From Leptodontidium sp. MPI-SDFR-AT-0119 (Eukaryota > Ascomycota > Leotiomycetes > Helotiales > Leptodontidiaceae), in the NCBI GenBank assembly GCA_020726505.1, contig JAHLEZ010000036.1:62001-126000 (forward strand): a stretch of 64,000 bases of DNA, in the 5' to 3' direction. Below, piece by piece: positions 38,652-49,989 of the stretch. Position 1 is the first letter of the stretch; every line of letters starts with the position of its first letter. The notes beneath the pieces were generated by a model. It was not told the origin of the DNA. It saw only the letters and a list, made by a program, of their open reading frames with translations, and searched no databases. Position numbers and translations under genes: made by a program.

Positions 38652-41600
38652 GTCACTATTACACGCTATAATTAAAGTACTTAGACCCTATATATATTAG
38701 ACAAGACGTATCTTATTAAGTATCCAAAGTGCGCTCTTAGGTTGACTTTAAATACTCTCTTTTATTAAAGAGCCTCTCGGTCCTTAATTATAAGGTAGGC
38801 TCTACAGTTATACGCTTATATATTACTCTAGTCAGGTCGTATATTAGTAGTGAGCTTCTAAATAAGCTTAAGGTCGTAATACTAAAAATATTGCCTAAAC
38901 TAAGCGTAAAAGATCTCATTTAGACTCTTAAAGCCTTTCCGAGTAGCCGGACTTATATTATAAAGAGTAATTATTACTATAATTACTTCCGTCTAAAGTT
39001 CTTCTAGTAAGTTTACTAAAAGGCGTATCTTAATTAACTTTTTAATAATTTCCTTACTTACGTACTTAGCTCCTCTATTAAGTTAGTGTGTATATAAAGG
39101 GGTACCCTTAATATTAATATTATTCTTTATATATTACTTTTCGTACTCGGTTAATCTATTAATTCTTATAACCGAGGTATTATTATTTTAGCGTATTTTA
39201 CAAATCGAGAGTCTAAATTAACGTCTCGTCCACGCCTTAAATAGTTTAAGAGCTCTTAAGACGGCAATTAACCCTTTGTTTTTTAAGAGCCATTTATAGA
39301 ATTTCCTATTATATTAGTCTTTAACTAATAAGAGCTAGTTATTTTTATTAAATCCGACAAGGAAGTCAAATAAGTCTTAAGAAATGTAATAAAAAGGCCA
39401 AGTAACTATTCTCTCCGATAGTCTTTGACTAACGACTTACTACGCGACAGTTAAAGAGTACTCTTTATACTTAATTTAAGTAGTGCCTAAGATCTCGACG
39501 TTACGCGTATTTTTAATTAAATTCTCTAACGCTTCCTTCCCTAGGTGTCTTACTTATAAGTGCTATAACTTAGCGTCGTCTAGCCGCGGTCTTAAATATT
39601 ATCGACTTAATTAAAAGCTTTACCGGATACTCCTTTAAAGCGTAGAGAACATTAAAAAGGTATAAATTAGGCGAATTAAAGAGTTAAGAGTTATTATAAG
39701 AGCTAAAGAGTAGTTAAAAGGCTTATACTTAAAAAAAGCTAAGTTAAACTATCGCTCTAATTACTTTAACACAATACTCTTCTTAATTAATCTCACGCGT
39801 AACGTATAGTCTAACTTATTATATTAAAGTCTAGCCTTTAATAAACGAGCTTCTAAAATAATATTAATATTAAATCCTTTAACGACAATAACGTTAAAAA
39901 GCCTTAAGTCCTTAGTGTTTAGTCCATTAGGGCTATAGAGAGCACCTTTAAAGACACGAGTACCTCGGCCCTTAATTATAAGGCTCGACGTTCCGGCTTT
40001 AATACTATTATTATTAGTTGATTTAATAAAGGTCTTAGGCTTTAATAGAACAACTAAGTTAACTAAATAAGTAGCAGCGCCGTTATTAAGTAAAGTGCTC
40101 TCTAAGAGTAGGTGTCGATTTATATTAATAATAATATAAATTCTAAAGGTAACGAGAGCCTCGTTAAGTAACTCCGGACTAATTACATAAGTATTAACAC
40201 TGCCAAGATACTTTAATAACTCTAAGGCTTTTACTAAGGTTATCGGAGAGAACGAGGAGTTTTTAAAAGTTATTCCCTTAGTAATTTCCTTTATTATTAC
40301 TTGTCTTTACTCTTTTTTATTAATTACTCGTTTAAGGTCGAGAAACTCTTTTTTAAGCTTAATTCGGGTTTCCTTAATTTCCTTTATAGACAGTAAGTTA
40401 CGTAATTTGTCCCTAGTTAAGCCGTTATAGTAATATTAAAGTCTATAACACTTAATCGCGTTGTGTTAGTAAGAACTCACCTTGTAAAAGCAAGTATTAA
40501 GCGAGGTATTTAATAAAAGAGTCCTTAGTATTAGTAATACTCCTAAAGTATTTAATCTCCTTTTAAGTGTAACGTATAATTTAACTGTCTTGTTTCTTCT
40601 AGTAGTTATAAGAGACTCTTCGTTAAGCGCTAATAACTAATTAACGTATTAAAATAACGTGTACTTATAAATAACCTTAAGAACATCGTCTTTAAGGACT
40701 TTAGATAGTCGTTCGCGGGCTTATTTAAGTGCGAGCTTCTCTTGTACTACCTTAATAAAGTTAATAATTACTAAGGGGCCCTTAACGTCCAGAATATCGT
40801 ATAATAAAATATCTTAGTAAGTTAATCGCTACTCTTAAATTTACACCTTAAGATTAACCCGTCTTATTTTGACGATTTCGAGCTTCTCTTTATATTTAAC
40901 TTAAGCTTTAATAATATTACTTATTTTTAAAGAGGCGTAATTTCTTTTTAACACTTTAAGGAGTATTTATTAAGTCTAAGATCGTGGGTTATTTAATTCG
41001 TCTGTTATTTTATTAAGTTACTCTTTCGCTCTCTATTCCTCTTTAATCTTACACTCTTAAATAACACTTTAATAAATCGAAGGATCAACCGTCTCCTAAA
41101 TCCACTTATATATTACTTTATAAGCCTAAGCCTTTTCTAACTATTATACGTGTTTAATAGTATATTCCCTTATTAAAGTAGTATATATTAGAGTAACTAT
41201 AGTAACGTTAAATAATATAAGAGGTATTATACTTAATTTAAGTCCCTTAAGTTTAAATACTCGTTAGTCTTTATTTTACTTTATTTACTCCTTAAAGTTA
41301 AAATCGAGAGCCTCCTTGTCTTATTATACCTTTACTTAGTCAATCGTTTGTGCTTGTGGCTCGTTTTCGAGGATATTTAAAGCGACTAATAACTTTAGAT
41401 TAACCGAAGTCTATACTTTATAAAAGATATAAAAGGATTTAAAGGCTTAGTATTATAAGGTCTAAGTTTGCCTGTCGTAATTAAGCGGCGTTCGATTATT
41501 AGAGGAGGAGACTAAAGTTGAGTTTATTATAGCGAAGAGAAGGTTACTCTCTCAAGGGTTTAATAGATTTATTAAAGAGGAGAAGAGAATATCGAGTACA

Positions 41601-41890
41601 AGTACTTGATTTACCTTTTTTTTTAGAGAGGTTAAAAGGAAAATAGCGGTGTAAACTACACTTATTAATAAGTAGAAAACACCGACGTTATTCGTTACTT
41701 ATTAATCTTATGTTAATAACTTTACTTAAATCTATAGAGTATAAAAGGAAGAATACTAACTTAATAACTTCGTCACGGGGCTTATAATTATAATATAAAA
41801 GTAAAATAAAGTCTTACGATTAACGTAAAGAGAATTAAAGTAGTTTATTATTATCTAAAATATATAAGGAAATCAAGGAAACACATTATT
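38652..41890 (-). pseudogene. RIP-degraded LTR-retrotransposon gag-pol remnant (probably Gypsy type)
   Basis: On the minus strand a zinc-knuckle-like CFYKVSSY-HNAIKC is read near 40440-40500 and an aspartic-protease-like LLESTLLNNGAATYLVN near 40055-40105, in gag-then-protease order; the catalytic Asp of D-G/S-G-A-T is Asn. Further left, coding-like but broken sequence may be RT/RNase H. Composition is extremely AT-rich with very many stops. Copia copy 1 abuts its left end. The Gypsy assignment is weak. Confidence 0.4.
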
Positions 41891-41895
41891 CTCTT

Positions 41896-42185
41896 AAAAG
41901 CGGTATAACGTGGCAGAAACCATATCCAGCGTAGCGCGCAGCTAACCGAGCATCAGCCCGTGCCTGTACGACAGATTATTACCAGGAAGCGAGAATAACC
42001 GAGATAAAGCAAGCTAGAGCTATTACTTCTTTTGTATTTAAGACTTTTCTTTTTATACCTTTTTTATTCTGTAATTATTAATTCTAAGTTAATACTTAGT
42101 ATCGTCATATATTTCCCTCGTGTGAATATGTAAGGCTTCCATCACGTGTGACTGTCGTCTTCCTAGGGCAAGCGAGTCTTTAATA
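41896..42185. repeat. LTR-like dispersed repeat, copy C (diverged)
   Basis: Shares the order of blocks with copies A and B: TAACGTGGCAG start, TTTGTATTTAAG, CGTCATATATTTCC, GTGTGAATATGTAAGGC, CACGTGTGACTGTCGTC. Its orientation is the same as A and B, so it does not fit simply as the 5' LTR of the minus-strand remnant beside it. Confidence 0.45.
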
Positions 42186-43343
42186 TTTCTTTATAATAAT
42201 TTCTTATCGGATGAAAATTAATTTTTAATTTAAAAGTCGATAACTCTTAAGTTATTATTAATAATAAAAGCAAAAAAGTCTTAATAAGCACGATACGTGG
42301 CGATAATTATTATATTCTATCCGGCTGCAGCGCTATAAATATAACGAAACTTGACGTAAACGATCTTACTAATAATATATAAAGTAATCTCGATAAGTCG
42401 AGTATATTTACTAATCTTGTTAAGGGTTAGGGTTAGTATTAAATAAAAACTAAAGTAACTTATTAATACGTGGTAATACAACCGGAGAATATCGTCGACC
42501 GTGCGGAAGGTGAGGAAGTAGACACGTGATTTGACGAATCTTGGATTGCTTGGGTTGTAACTATGTGAGAGCTTAAGGCTTTATATATACACTGTAATAG
42601 ACTTACTAGAACCTTCTAAAGCTAATTAAAAATCATTTGGATTTGTAATAATCTTTAGAATCATCTAGAAGTAGTAGGTCATGTGACCGGATAAGCGAAT
42701 GTTCTGGAAACTGGCAGAGAACCAACAACAGAATAGCGGATGGCACTGATTAGAAATCAACATACAGCGAGAGATAGCGTGAATTGTGGTTTGGAGGACA
42801 TCGAATGTTTAATGTCGGGCTATCGGACGAGATGCATTTGTCCTCCCAGAAATGGATTCCATCCCACTTTGTCCTCCTTATCCACGTACCCTAGTTAGCA
42901 AAAGCCCACTTTCAACTCCGGACTTTCCTTCCCGACTTTTAAACCATCAAACTTCGTTTTGATTGCAAACACCGCTCGTCATATTCCAAATCTCCAACAG
43001 CGTTGCTGTCCAGTACGTCCTTTGGTACTCCGAGGCATTGGGGTAGTTGACGGATTTAGTCCGAAGCACGCAGATCTCGGAGTAAACGGCGGCAATAGAA
43101 CCAGACCCGACATATATTTTGTCCGCAGCTGCACATCACAGAAAAATACCGCCAAGCCGATAGCAGTCAAGATTCCAAAGAGGGTCCGCCACAGTGTTCT
43201 CCTGCGATACTGTCCAGGAATATCGTCTATGGTCCGACCCATGTCGACTTCGCGGGCTCCTCCTACCCCATGCCAATTCCGTACCTCATTCTGATCAATT
43301 TCGCCCTCTGAAAACCACGCATGAGGTATGGCTTTTCAGCGAG
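42186..43343. other. Intergenic, with interstitial telomere-like repeat
   Basis: TAAGGGTTAGGGTTAG at 42421-42436 is about two and a half TTAGGG units. From 42480 GC content rises. A minus-strand frame at 42979-43242 has one possible membrane segment (LFGILTAIGLAVFF) but no family pattern; I do not call it. Confidence 0.5.
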
Positions 43344-45260
43344 TCACTGGATTGTAATAGTTTCCCAGACCTGCTCCCTTTTCAGACGTCGCTGCAGGCT
43401 GTGACCTCCTCTTTGCTCCTCGGCAAGATCGACATTACCACTGACCCAATCCCACCTTTCCTTCTTATTTAGCTTCTTACCCCAAAACCCCTGATCTACA
43501 TATTCGCCACTCTTAGTTGGCCGAAGCCACGGGCAAGAGCAACTGAACACGACAAAGGTATAAAAATCATTTCCTTGATGCCGGACAAAAATCGGGGCCT
43601 TGCTGTATCGAATCCGGCATAGTAAATCACCATCTTCGACTTCCTGGGGTACAAGTTGGAGGACGCTAGTCTCTGATCCCGTTGCAAGGGAAAGGTTATT
43701 CTGCGTCACCCATCTGATGCCTTCTATGATGCGGACACAGACGGACCTCACGGCATCACGGACAACCTTCTCATCAGAGAGCAGCGCCGAAACCTCGAAG
43801 TTAAACTCGGGGGTTTGAGCGTACATGTTCGCCCAAGTCTTCAGCGTCCTGCCCCGGTACTCGAGATGTCGATTCTCCTCGTACCAGGCGCGGAAGGTAG
43901 GCATGTGATTTGGACGAGACTTCCTGCACAGGTAGGTCATGCTCGACGCTACCAATGCCCCAGGAGGGAACTGTTTCTTTCTTGCTGTATTGCTGAAATA
44001 CGGAAGGTAGAGAGCATTCCCAAAACAGGTAAGTACATGCCGCATTTCATCGATACTCGCTTCGTGTAGCGTGTCTGGAATATTATCATCATCCCGGTGG
44101 TAATACTGCCCAATTGGAAGGGGTTGTACATAATCAATGGCCACTACCGATGCTGTTAATCCGGCGAAGGTAAGACATGGGAAGTTTTCGACTCCCGTTC
44201 CATCATCTTGACGTATTGGGAAGCTTTCATACGCCATACGGTCCATCACGTATCCTTCCAGTTGGTGTTTTTTTCTAGGATATAATGCATTCACAATCCA
44301 GAAAAACACACCATGGGTGATCGATGTCCAGTCGGCTTGCGGCGCATCATGAGGTGTCTGGCGAGAACCAGTAAGTCCTTGACGGGCCAGGTAGTTCAAT
44401 CTCCGGTTCCCAGACACCAGAGCCAAGAGGAGATCAAAGTATATTCTTTCAGGAGACTGCACATAATTCGGGCTCTGCACTAAAAAGGGTCCGTCGGAAC
44501 AGAGTCCCAAGATCGCAAAGATCTTGTCGCGAGGATCGGTAGAGAGACATTGCACGGTCTGGAATAGTCCGGATATCAACTCTGGGCGGTCTAAACCCAT
44601 GTGCAACTGCTCAGCTGTCCGGAATTTCTGGAGTGCTTTAATCGTAGGTGGTACGACGTGCCAGCGCTCAAGAGAATCGACCATTTGCTCCCAGCGAATG
44701 CTAGCGCTCCCACATAAAACCCTGAGCTTTCGAGATTTCGAAACTTCCTGGATGATCCACACGCGCTTCCAGAACGGTCGCTGAAGTAGCGACGTGACAG
44801 CAGCCTTGGACCTATTGCCGAGTTGTTTCCCTGGGCTCACGAGACAGGCCATAGCATTTCCAGAGTCGTTGGACTCGCTCCCAAGCCAGACTATCACTTC
44901 TTCTGCTCTGGAATATATCAGTCCCATGCGTGTGACTTGAAACCCCCGTTCGGCCACATCCTGCTGGTTGATACAAAGCGCGTCGATCCACAGTGTCGTC
45001 AACCCCTGGGGCCTCAGTTCCAAGAGGGCAGCATGCAAGTTTGCGGTGATGTGGACGGAATCTCCATTGACGAGGATTGTCTCGGTCGCTCCTAAATCTC
45101 CCCAGCAATAAGAAAGAGCGCGGTACTTTGGGGGGTCGAGCAAGAGCTCGTGGTCAAGTGAGCACCGGATAACGGTGTTGTCGTCTCCATCTTCGTTCGG
45201 TAAGACCTTCAGTAGGCGGAATTCGTACGTGAAGAAGTCCAAAGGCTTGTAACTGATCAT
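43344..45260 (-). CDS. HET-domain (heterokaryon incompatibility) protein
   Basis: Intronless frame of 638 aa. I take the ATG at 45260 (MISYKPLDFF); the frame extends 11 codons upstream only to a TTG. The three HET blocks are clear: YRALSYCWG (residues 46-54), LWIDALCINQQD (90-101) and RMGLIYSRAEEVIVWLG (111-127). The C-terminal 500 residues have no recognised domain. HET proteins trigger cell death when incompatible hyphae fuse, and are usually abundant and variable in filamentous ascomycetes. The frame is free of stops in spite of the repeat-rich surroundings. Its GC content is normal, so it has escaped RIP. Partner alleles are unknown. Confidence 0.9.
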   Translation of the reverse strand: MISYKPLDFFTYEFRLLKVLPNEDGDDNTVIRCSLDHELLLDPPKYRALSYCWGDLGATETILVNGDSVHITANLHAALLELRPQGLTTLWIDALCINQQDVAERGFQVTRMGLIYSRAEEVIVWLGSESNDSGNAMACLVSPGKQLGNRSKAAVTSLLQRPFWKRVWIIQEVSKSRKLRVLCGSASIRWEQMVDSLERWHVVPPTIKALQKFRTAEQLHMGLDRPELISGLFQTVQCLSTDPRDKIFAILGLCSDGPFLVQSPNYVQSPERIYFDLLLALVSGNRRLNYLARQGLTGSRQTPHDAPQADWTSITHGVFFWIVNALYPRKKHQLEGYVMDRMAYESFPIRQDDGTGVENFPCLTFAGLTASVVAIDYVQPLPIGQYYHRDDDNIPDTLHEASIDEMRHVLTCFGNALYLPYFSNTARKKQFPPGALVASSMTYLCRKSRPNHMPTFRAWYEENRHLEYRGRTLKTWANMYAQTPEFNFEVSALLSDEKVVRDAVRSVCVRIIEGIRWVTQNNLSLATGSETSVLQLVPQEVEDGDLLCRIRYSKAPIFVRHQGNDFYTFVVFSCSCPWLRPTKSGEYVDQGFWGKKLNKKERWDWVSGNVDLAEEQRGGHSLQRRLKREQVWETITIQ

Positions 45261-46306
45261 CGAGAGAGCTGCGAGAGAGCTTGGAGAGTGCAAAAAACCC
45301 GGAGAATGTTTTCACGCTGCTTAGCAGTATGGATCCGGTGTCTGATGGGCATGAAATGAAGAAGAAACTCCCTGCACCATACAAATTTATGCCTTGTGCG
45401 TAAAAAGTAGTCCCACAACAGGCGACGAGGGGGGAAGAAGCTGAAGTAGAGGCACGAACGAAACAGTCTGAAATTTTGAACAAGCCGCCACAAATCTCTC
45501 AAAAGGAATCGCGTGCAATCAAAAAGTATCCAAAACCCTCCGAAAAAGCGATGGAAAGGAGTGTGTTTGAAAGTAAAGTAGAGAAGAAAATTATTTTGCT
45601 AGAACGGCGAAGCCGTCCGAGCACTCAATTCTCAATACCCAATACCAAAGACTATTTTGCGATTTGCCTCATGCTCTGCCGTGCATGCGTCAGACATAAG
45701 GCTAGCACTGCCTCTCCATGTAAGACAGGGCCAGAGAAAGGCAGAGAAAGGCTGAGAGAACATTACACAAACGATAGGCGCAGAGAGGCCCACGAAAGCG
45801 TGCCACTTGCGGCTGTCGTTTGGGCAGCCATACCCACTCGCCTGATCTCGGTGAGAGTTCAAAGCAATTTGCCACCTACGATCTTGAGCTCAGGGGTCGA
45901 GACTCTGTATCGTTGAGGGATGGTTATTGTCCTAAATAACTCCTAAAACAAGTCATGGATTTCGCAGGAGAAGTTCTCGTATTTCCATGCCGAAGCGCCT
46001 GATAGCCACCCATGCAAAAGGCAGGCTACGGCTCTTAATCACCGTGTATTCGTTTAGTTCTAAAGGTATCGCTATTATAAACATTACGTTCCTCGTGAAT
46101 CTAAGTATCCCATGTTCGTTCACTCCACATCACCAGCTTTCACCTTCACCTTCGTGTCTCCATCAACAGTAGCATCGCCAGCCTCTCTAACCTGCAATCT
46201 GCCCACCGCATCCAAAATACCACTGTCCAAAGTCGCCTCCTCTCCACTAAAATTCCTCGCAGCCGCCGCATCCCCCAGAAAGTCACCATCGACTCATTCT
46301 CAGCGG
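45261..46306. other. Upstream region of the HET gene and spacer
   Basis: Contains the HET-gene promoter on the minus strand. Open frames on both strands (for example 45476-45916) lack family patterns. Confidence 0.4.
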
Positions 46307-46744
46307 TCATCTGTGCTGGTAGCGCCCCATCCATACCAAAGTCTTCAGGACTATTCTTCCCCAGAAACTTTCCAATCTGGGCTTGTCTGCCGGCGGCCCA
46401 TAAACGTATGTCGGGCCCTCCTCCCTCTCCGGCGACTTCTTCCGCCGGCGATGCTTCTTCTCCTCCGACTCCCTAGGATGATCTCTCCTCCTCCTATGAC
46501 CCGAGCCCGACTTCAAGCTATGCAGCGTCGCACGCGATTCCGATGCCATTATTAGGACCTCTGCACCTCTCCCAGCCGACGTTCCACTCTCCAGTCTATC
46601 TATCCTGATTCTCCGCAGCTCAGCAGCGTTGAGTTCCTGTGTGACCGGTTCCTTGCCACGCGATTTGCAAAGTTTCTTGCTGTCCAATGAGCTGTGTGAC
46701 TCGCGCCGGCGCCTGTCTCCGTCCGCAGCTTGTGATTTCGCCAT
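46307..46744 (-). CDS. Basic, Arg/Ser/Glu-rich hypothetical protein (N-terminal fragment)
   Basis: 145 aa from the ATG at 46744: MAKSQAADGDRRRRESHSS, then a charged, probably disordered stretch with GHRRRRDHPRESEEKKHRRR and GPTYVYGPPADKPR. I believe it resembles the N-terminus of a longer fungal disordered protein, but I cannot name it. After PADKPR the frame loses its charged character and stops at 46307; a second minus frame (about 46334-46146) may be its continuation after a frameshift. It is probably a truncated or broken gene. The open plus-strand frame over the same DNA is a shadow. Confidence 0.45.
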   Translation of the reverse strand: MAKSQAADGDRRRRESHSSLDSKKLCKSRGKEPVTQELNAAELRRIRIDRLESGTSAGRGAEVLIMASESRATLHSLKSGSGHRRRRDHPRESEEKKHRRRKKSPEREEGPTYVYGPPADKPRLESFWGRIVLKTLVWMGRYQHR

Positions 46745-47232
46745 TCGAGCAACAGTCGAAGCCCGACCGCCTCAGATGTTGGGCATCCAGTCCTGTCGGT
46801 GCACGGCTTCGAATATGGGGAGGGCACACTGATTGAGCGATGAACATCTGTCTGCGTGGGATAGGTTGCGTGAGCTGCTGTGACCTGGCGATTGCGACTT
46901 GGTTCACCGACTCTGCATGCTGCAGCTGAGTACCGTGCAGGTAAGGCGAACGTGATCCGTCGGGGATCTTCCAATTGGAACATGGCCATGGCGGAACCCA
47001 ACGGGTTGCTGGGGTCTCTGGAAAAGATTGGGCAAATAATGCCCAAGCAATGAAATCTGGGGTGAGTCCTCGTGGGTGGAGATTTGAAGTGGCTGGTAAG
47101 TCCCCACCCCACCCTTCCGCGCACCTCGCTTAGCACACCGCTTTTTTACTTACCTACTTTTAATAATTAATAATTATCTTATTCTTTTATCGATTTTCTT
47201 GATTTTTGGAATATTAATTAAGACGATTATTA
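46745..47232. other. Spacer, 5' side of the basic-protein gene, to the pogo-like relic
   Basis: GC-normal until about 47140, then AT-rich where the transposon relic begins. Overlapping open frames have no family signature. Confidence 0.4.
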
Positions 47233-48093
47233 TGCTAAAATACTCTGAAGACGACGTGGTTCTAGCTCTTAATGCGATCAAAAATAGCAAGTCCTTACGA
47301 CAGGCCGCAAAAGAATAAAGCATACTAGAGTCCACCCTCCGGGGCCGATATTATAATCCAAACACCCGTTAACAAGCTGCTAGTTATTTGCAAAAGCTAC
47401 TTCCGATATTAGAAGAGCGTTTTATACGCTGGATTTTGACTCAGGAGACATTAGGGTTTAATATTACTCATGCGCAAGTACGGCTTTTTAAGAACCGGCT
47501 TTATGCACTTCAAGGAGACCCTGCACCACTCGGAAAACGATAGGTACAGCGGTTTTTTAAGCAGAATCCTGTCCTAAGCACTAAGAAGTAATATTCTATT
47601 AATTCTGTACGTGTTAATAACGCGACATCCGATGTTATTAAGCCATAGTTCCATAAACTGCAGATCCCAGTTATTAAAGTAATTTTACCTGAAAATCGAT
47701 GGAATATGGATAAAGTAGGAATCATAAAAGGCTTTAGAGTTAATAGCTTAGTTATTAGCTATGCAAATCGACGTTTTATTTAGCGAAAACAGCCTGGTTC
47801 CCGGAATTAGACCTCGATTATTGAATATATCTTTGCCACCGGCCGCAAAACCACCTTACTTGTGATATATAAGGGAAAATCAGTCCAGTAACAGTAGTTC
47901 CTAGCAGATATTAACTTATTTAAGAACTGGCAATTTACAGCAACAGAGAATAAATAGACAGATAACGCTACCGCATCAAAGTAGTTTAAAAAGGTCTTTA
48001 TTCCTCAAACGCAACTACGTGACCAGGAATCACGATTACTCGTCCTAAACGGCCACGGAAGTTATAAGACTACTGTCGGTTTAATAATCGTCA
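47233..48093 (+). pseudogene. Pogo/Fot1-like (DDE-1) transposase pseudogene, truncated
   Basis: From ATG 47233 the frame reads YSEDDVVLALNAIKNSKSLR (psq-type helix-turn-helix), a CENP-B-like part, ENRWNMDKVGIIKG (first catalytic Asp), FATGRKTTLLVIYKGK and LLVLNGHGSYKTT (second catalytic region, with Asp changed to Asn), then diverges at about 48085. Many TAA/TAG codons interrupt it, at Gln and Trp positions. The C-terminal part and the inverted ends are not seen. Confidence 0.8.
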
Positions 48094-48420
48094 CGTTATA
48101 GTCACATGCCCGCTTATCGAGCATTTAAGAAGAGCTCTCGTACAGAGCTCTCCTTTCCTTGAATACACATTTTTACCATACCGGGACCCCCCTTTGAAAT
48201 GTGTCGATTCTAAACCAGAATTAATGGTACTACCCGAGTATAACGACATTAATCAATTAGTTAATTACTCAGCTATTAATTAACAAGTTTATTAGTAAAA
48301 CTCGAAGGTTCTGATAACGAGTATCCTTCGATTACGAAGAATATTCCGAAGCCGGCGAGTACATGTACTCGAATGGAAGGCAGGAAATAACATAATATAA
48401 CCCGTCGAATTCGAATTATT
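48094..48420. repeat. Repeat-like spacer
   Basis: 48090-48140 resembles 49715-49775 (AATC/GTCACGTT-TAGTCA and CGAGCATTTAAGAAGAG). It also has the GAGCTCTCCTTTCC end seen in the 2297-2598 LTR. No gene. Confidence 0.45.
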
Positions 48421-49500
48421 CATAAGCCTAAAGTAAGGGATAAGAACTGCTTGATTCGATTAAGACACCTCGAAACCCCTCGATCCTACCGCAGCCGACC
48501 TCTTGCGTACCTCTTCTGCACGCCTCAGAATCGTTAACTTCGACCTCTTTATTAAGCCGGCTCGAAACCACCTCTTTTGTAAACCTTCTTCTTTGCCGCA
48601 GACGACTTCCTGCGGTAATACGTCTACCTTCGACCTCTTCGCTGAGCTCGTCGAAGATCCCTCTTCGGAAGTACTTATTCAAAAGACCTCTACTTCTTTC
48701 CGAATTACACCCCTTTTCTCTGCTATAACGACTCCCGTAGTAATGAGTTCGAAGCCGGCGAGATTCTCGAGTAGAAGGCAGGACGGTTACTTCTTCTTCG
48801 AAACACCTTTTTCCTTTTTACCGTAGACGACTTCCTGCGGTAATGCGTTTATCTTCGACCTCTTCGCTAAGCTAGTCGAAGTTCCCTTTTTTAAAGTATT
48901 TATTTGAAGGACTTCTTTTTACTCGAATTACACTTCCTTTTCTGCCACAGACGACCTCTTGCGGCAATGCGTTTACTTTCGACCTCTTCGTTAAGCTCGT
49001 TGACGATCTCTCTTTCGAAGCACTTATTTAAAAGACCTTTACTTCTTTCCGAATTATACCCCTTTTCTCTGCTGCAACGACTCCTGCAGTAATAATGTAA
49101 CGACACAAGAGCCTTGGACGCAGAAGGTTGACTTAACACTTAGAATACAAAACTACAGAGCTACTTTACAGGAGGGAGCCATATATATATATGGAGTCGG
49201 AGGGGAGTCGGACCTGTTCCGGACCCCTGACCTAGCTGAACCCTAGCCGAAGTATACCTGTCGTAACAAATAAGTTCGAAGCCGGCGAGATTCTCGAGTG
49301 AAAAATAAGACGATTACTTCTTTTTCGAAATACTTTTTTCCTCTCTGCTACAGATAACCTCCTGCGGTAATGCGTTTACCTTCGACCTTTTCGCTAAGCT
49401 AGTCGAAGTTCCTTCTTTTAAAGTATTTATTCGAAGAACTTCTTTTTACTCGAATTACACTTCTTTTCTGCTATAAACGACCCCCTGCAGCATATATATA
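48421..49500. repeat. Degenerate coding-like repeat array, interrupted by a small LTR
   Basis: The block GCGGTAATGCGTTTACCTTC followed by GACCTCTTCGCTAAGCTCGTCGAAG recurs at about 48600, 48838, 48962 and 49362. The block TTCGAAGCCGGCGAG recurs at about 48353, 48749 and 49276. On the minus strand the units translate as repeats of DELSEEVE-RITA and NELNEEVESKRIAA, so it may derive from a repetitive acidic/basic protein. Removing the LTR at 49096-49268 restores the repeat junction seen at 48735-48760. Confidence 0.65.
49096..49268. mobile_element. Small solo LTR / TRIM-like insertion (173 bp) with perfect target duplication AATAA
   Basis: Starts TGTAACGAC and ends GTCGTAACA. AATAA flanks it at 49091-49095 and 49269-49273. 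The restored empty site (GCAG-TAATAA-GTTCGAAGCC) matches the homologous uninterrupted repeat at about 48735-48755, which confirms the insertion. Confidence 0.9.
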
Positions 49501-49788
49501 CTCTCTTCTTTAAAAGCTCTCTTCTTCTTTAGCTTTTTTAACTTCTTCGGAAATTAAGGCTTTACACTTTTATACTTCGATACTTCGGCACTTCGGCACT
49601 TCGAGTCTTTAACCCTTAAGCTTAATAAAGGATTTAGAGGATTTAGTAAAAGTAAGGTTAGTTCGAGAGCGTAAACGTATTCTCTCGAAAAGAAAAGTTA
49701 CTAGTGTTATTTCTATAATCACGTTTTAGTCAGATACTTGCTTATTAAGCGTAATCGAGCATTTAAGAAGAGGCTCCCGGCTGAGCTT
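49501..49788. other. Spacer
   Basis: C/T-rich then mixed sequence with several TTCGGCACTTCGGCAC-like short repeats at about 49575-49605. No gene. Confidence 0.4.
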
Positions 49789-49816
49789 CCCTAACCTAAC
49801 CTAACCTAACCTAACC
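49789..49816. repeat. CTAAC pentanucleotide repeat
   Basis: Five perfect CTAAC units. A second run of three units lies at 52871-52888, so the two runs flank the pogo-like element. Confidence 0.85.
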
Positions 49817-49826
49817 ACTATCGGTA

Positions 49827-49902
49827 AACCAACTTCAGTGTAGTTGGTTTATTTCCCTATACAACCCATTAGCGTGGATTTGCCGAGAGGGTCAAGTTGG
49901 TT
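49827..49902. mobile_element. MITE-like element (76 bp), copy B
   Basis: Inverted ends AACCAACTT / AAGTTGGTT with TA on both sides (49825-49826 and 49903-49904), as for Tc1/mariner-type MITEs. It is the reverse-complement relative of 26601-26681. Confidence 0.65.
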
Positions 49903-49989
49903 TAGTCAAGTTGATTTGTTAGGGTTACGTCCAAATAAGCTCGGATGAGGCTCAAACTCGAGTATGAGTTGGCCCCGGCATATGCGATA

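Noticed and set aside
38652..42185. Complete Gypsy element with LTR at 41896-42185
   Set aside because: The LTR-like repeat has the opposite orientation to the gag/protease order, so they cannot be paired with confidence.
42979..43242. Small membrane protein on the minus strand
   Set aside because: Only one hydrophobic segment, an overlapping plus frame of similar quality, and no family pattern.
46112..46555. Plus-strand Ser/Pro-rich frame
   Set aside because: Antisense shadow of the Arg/Glu-rich minus frame at 46307-46744.
48421..49500. CRISPR-like array
   Set aside because: Repeats are long, degenerate and coding-like, spacers are not regular, and the DNA is eukaryotic.
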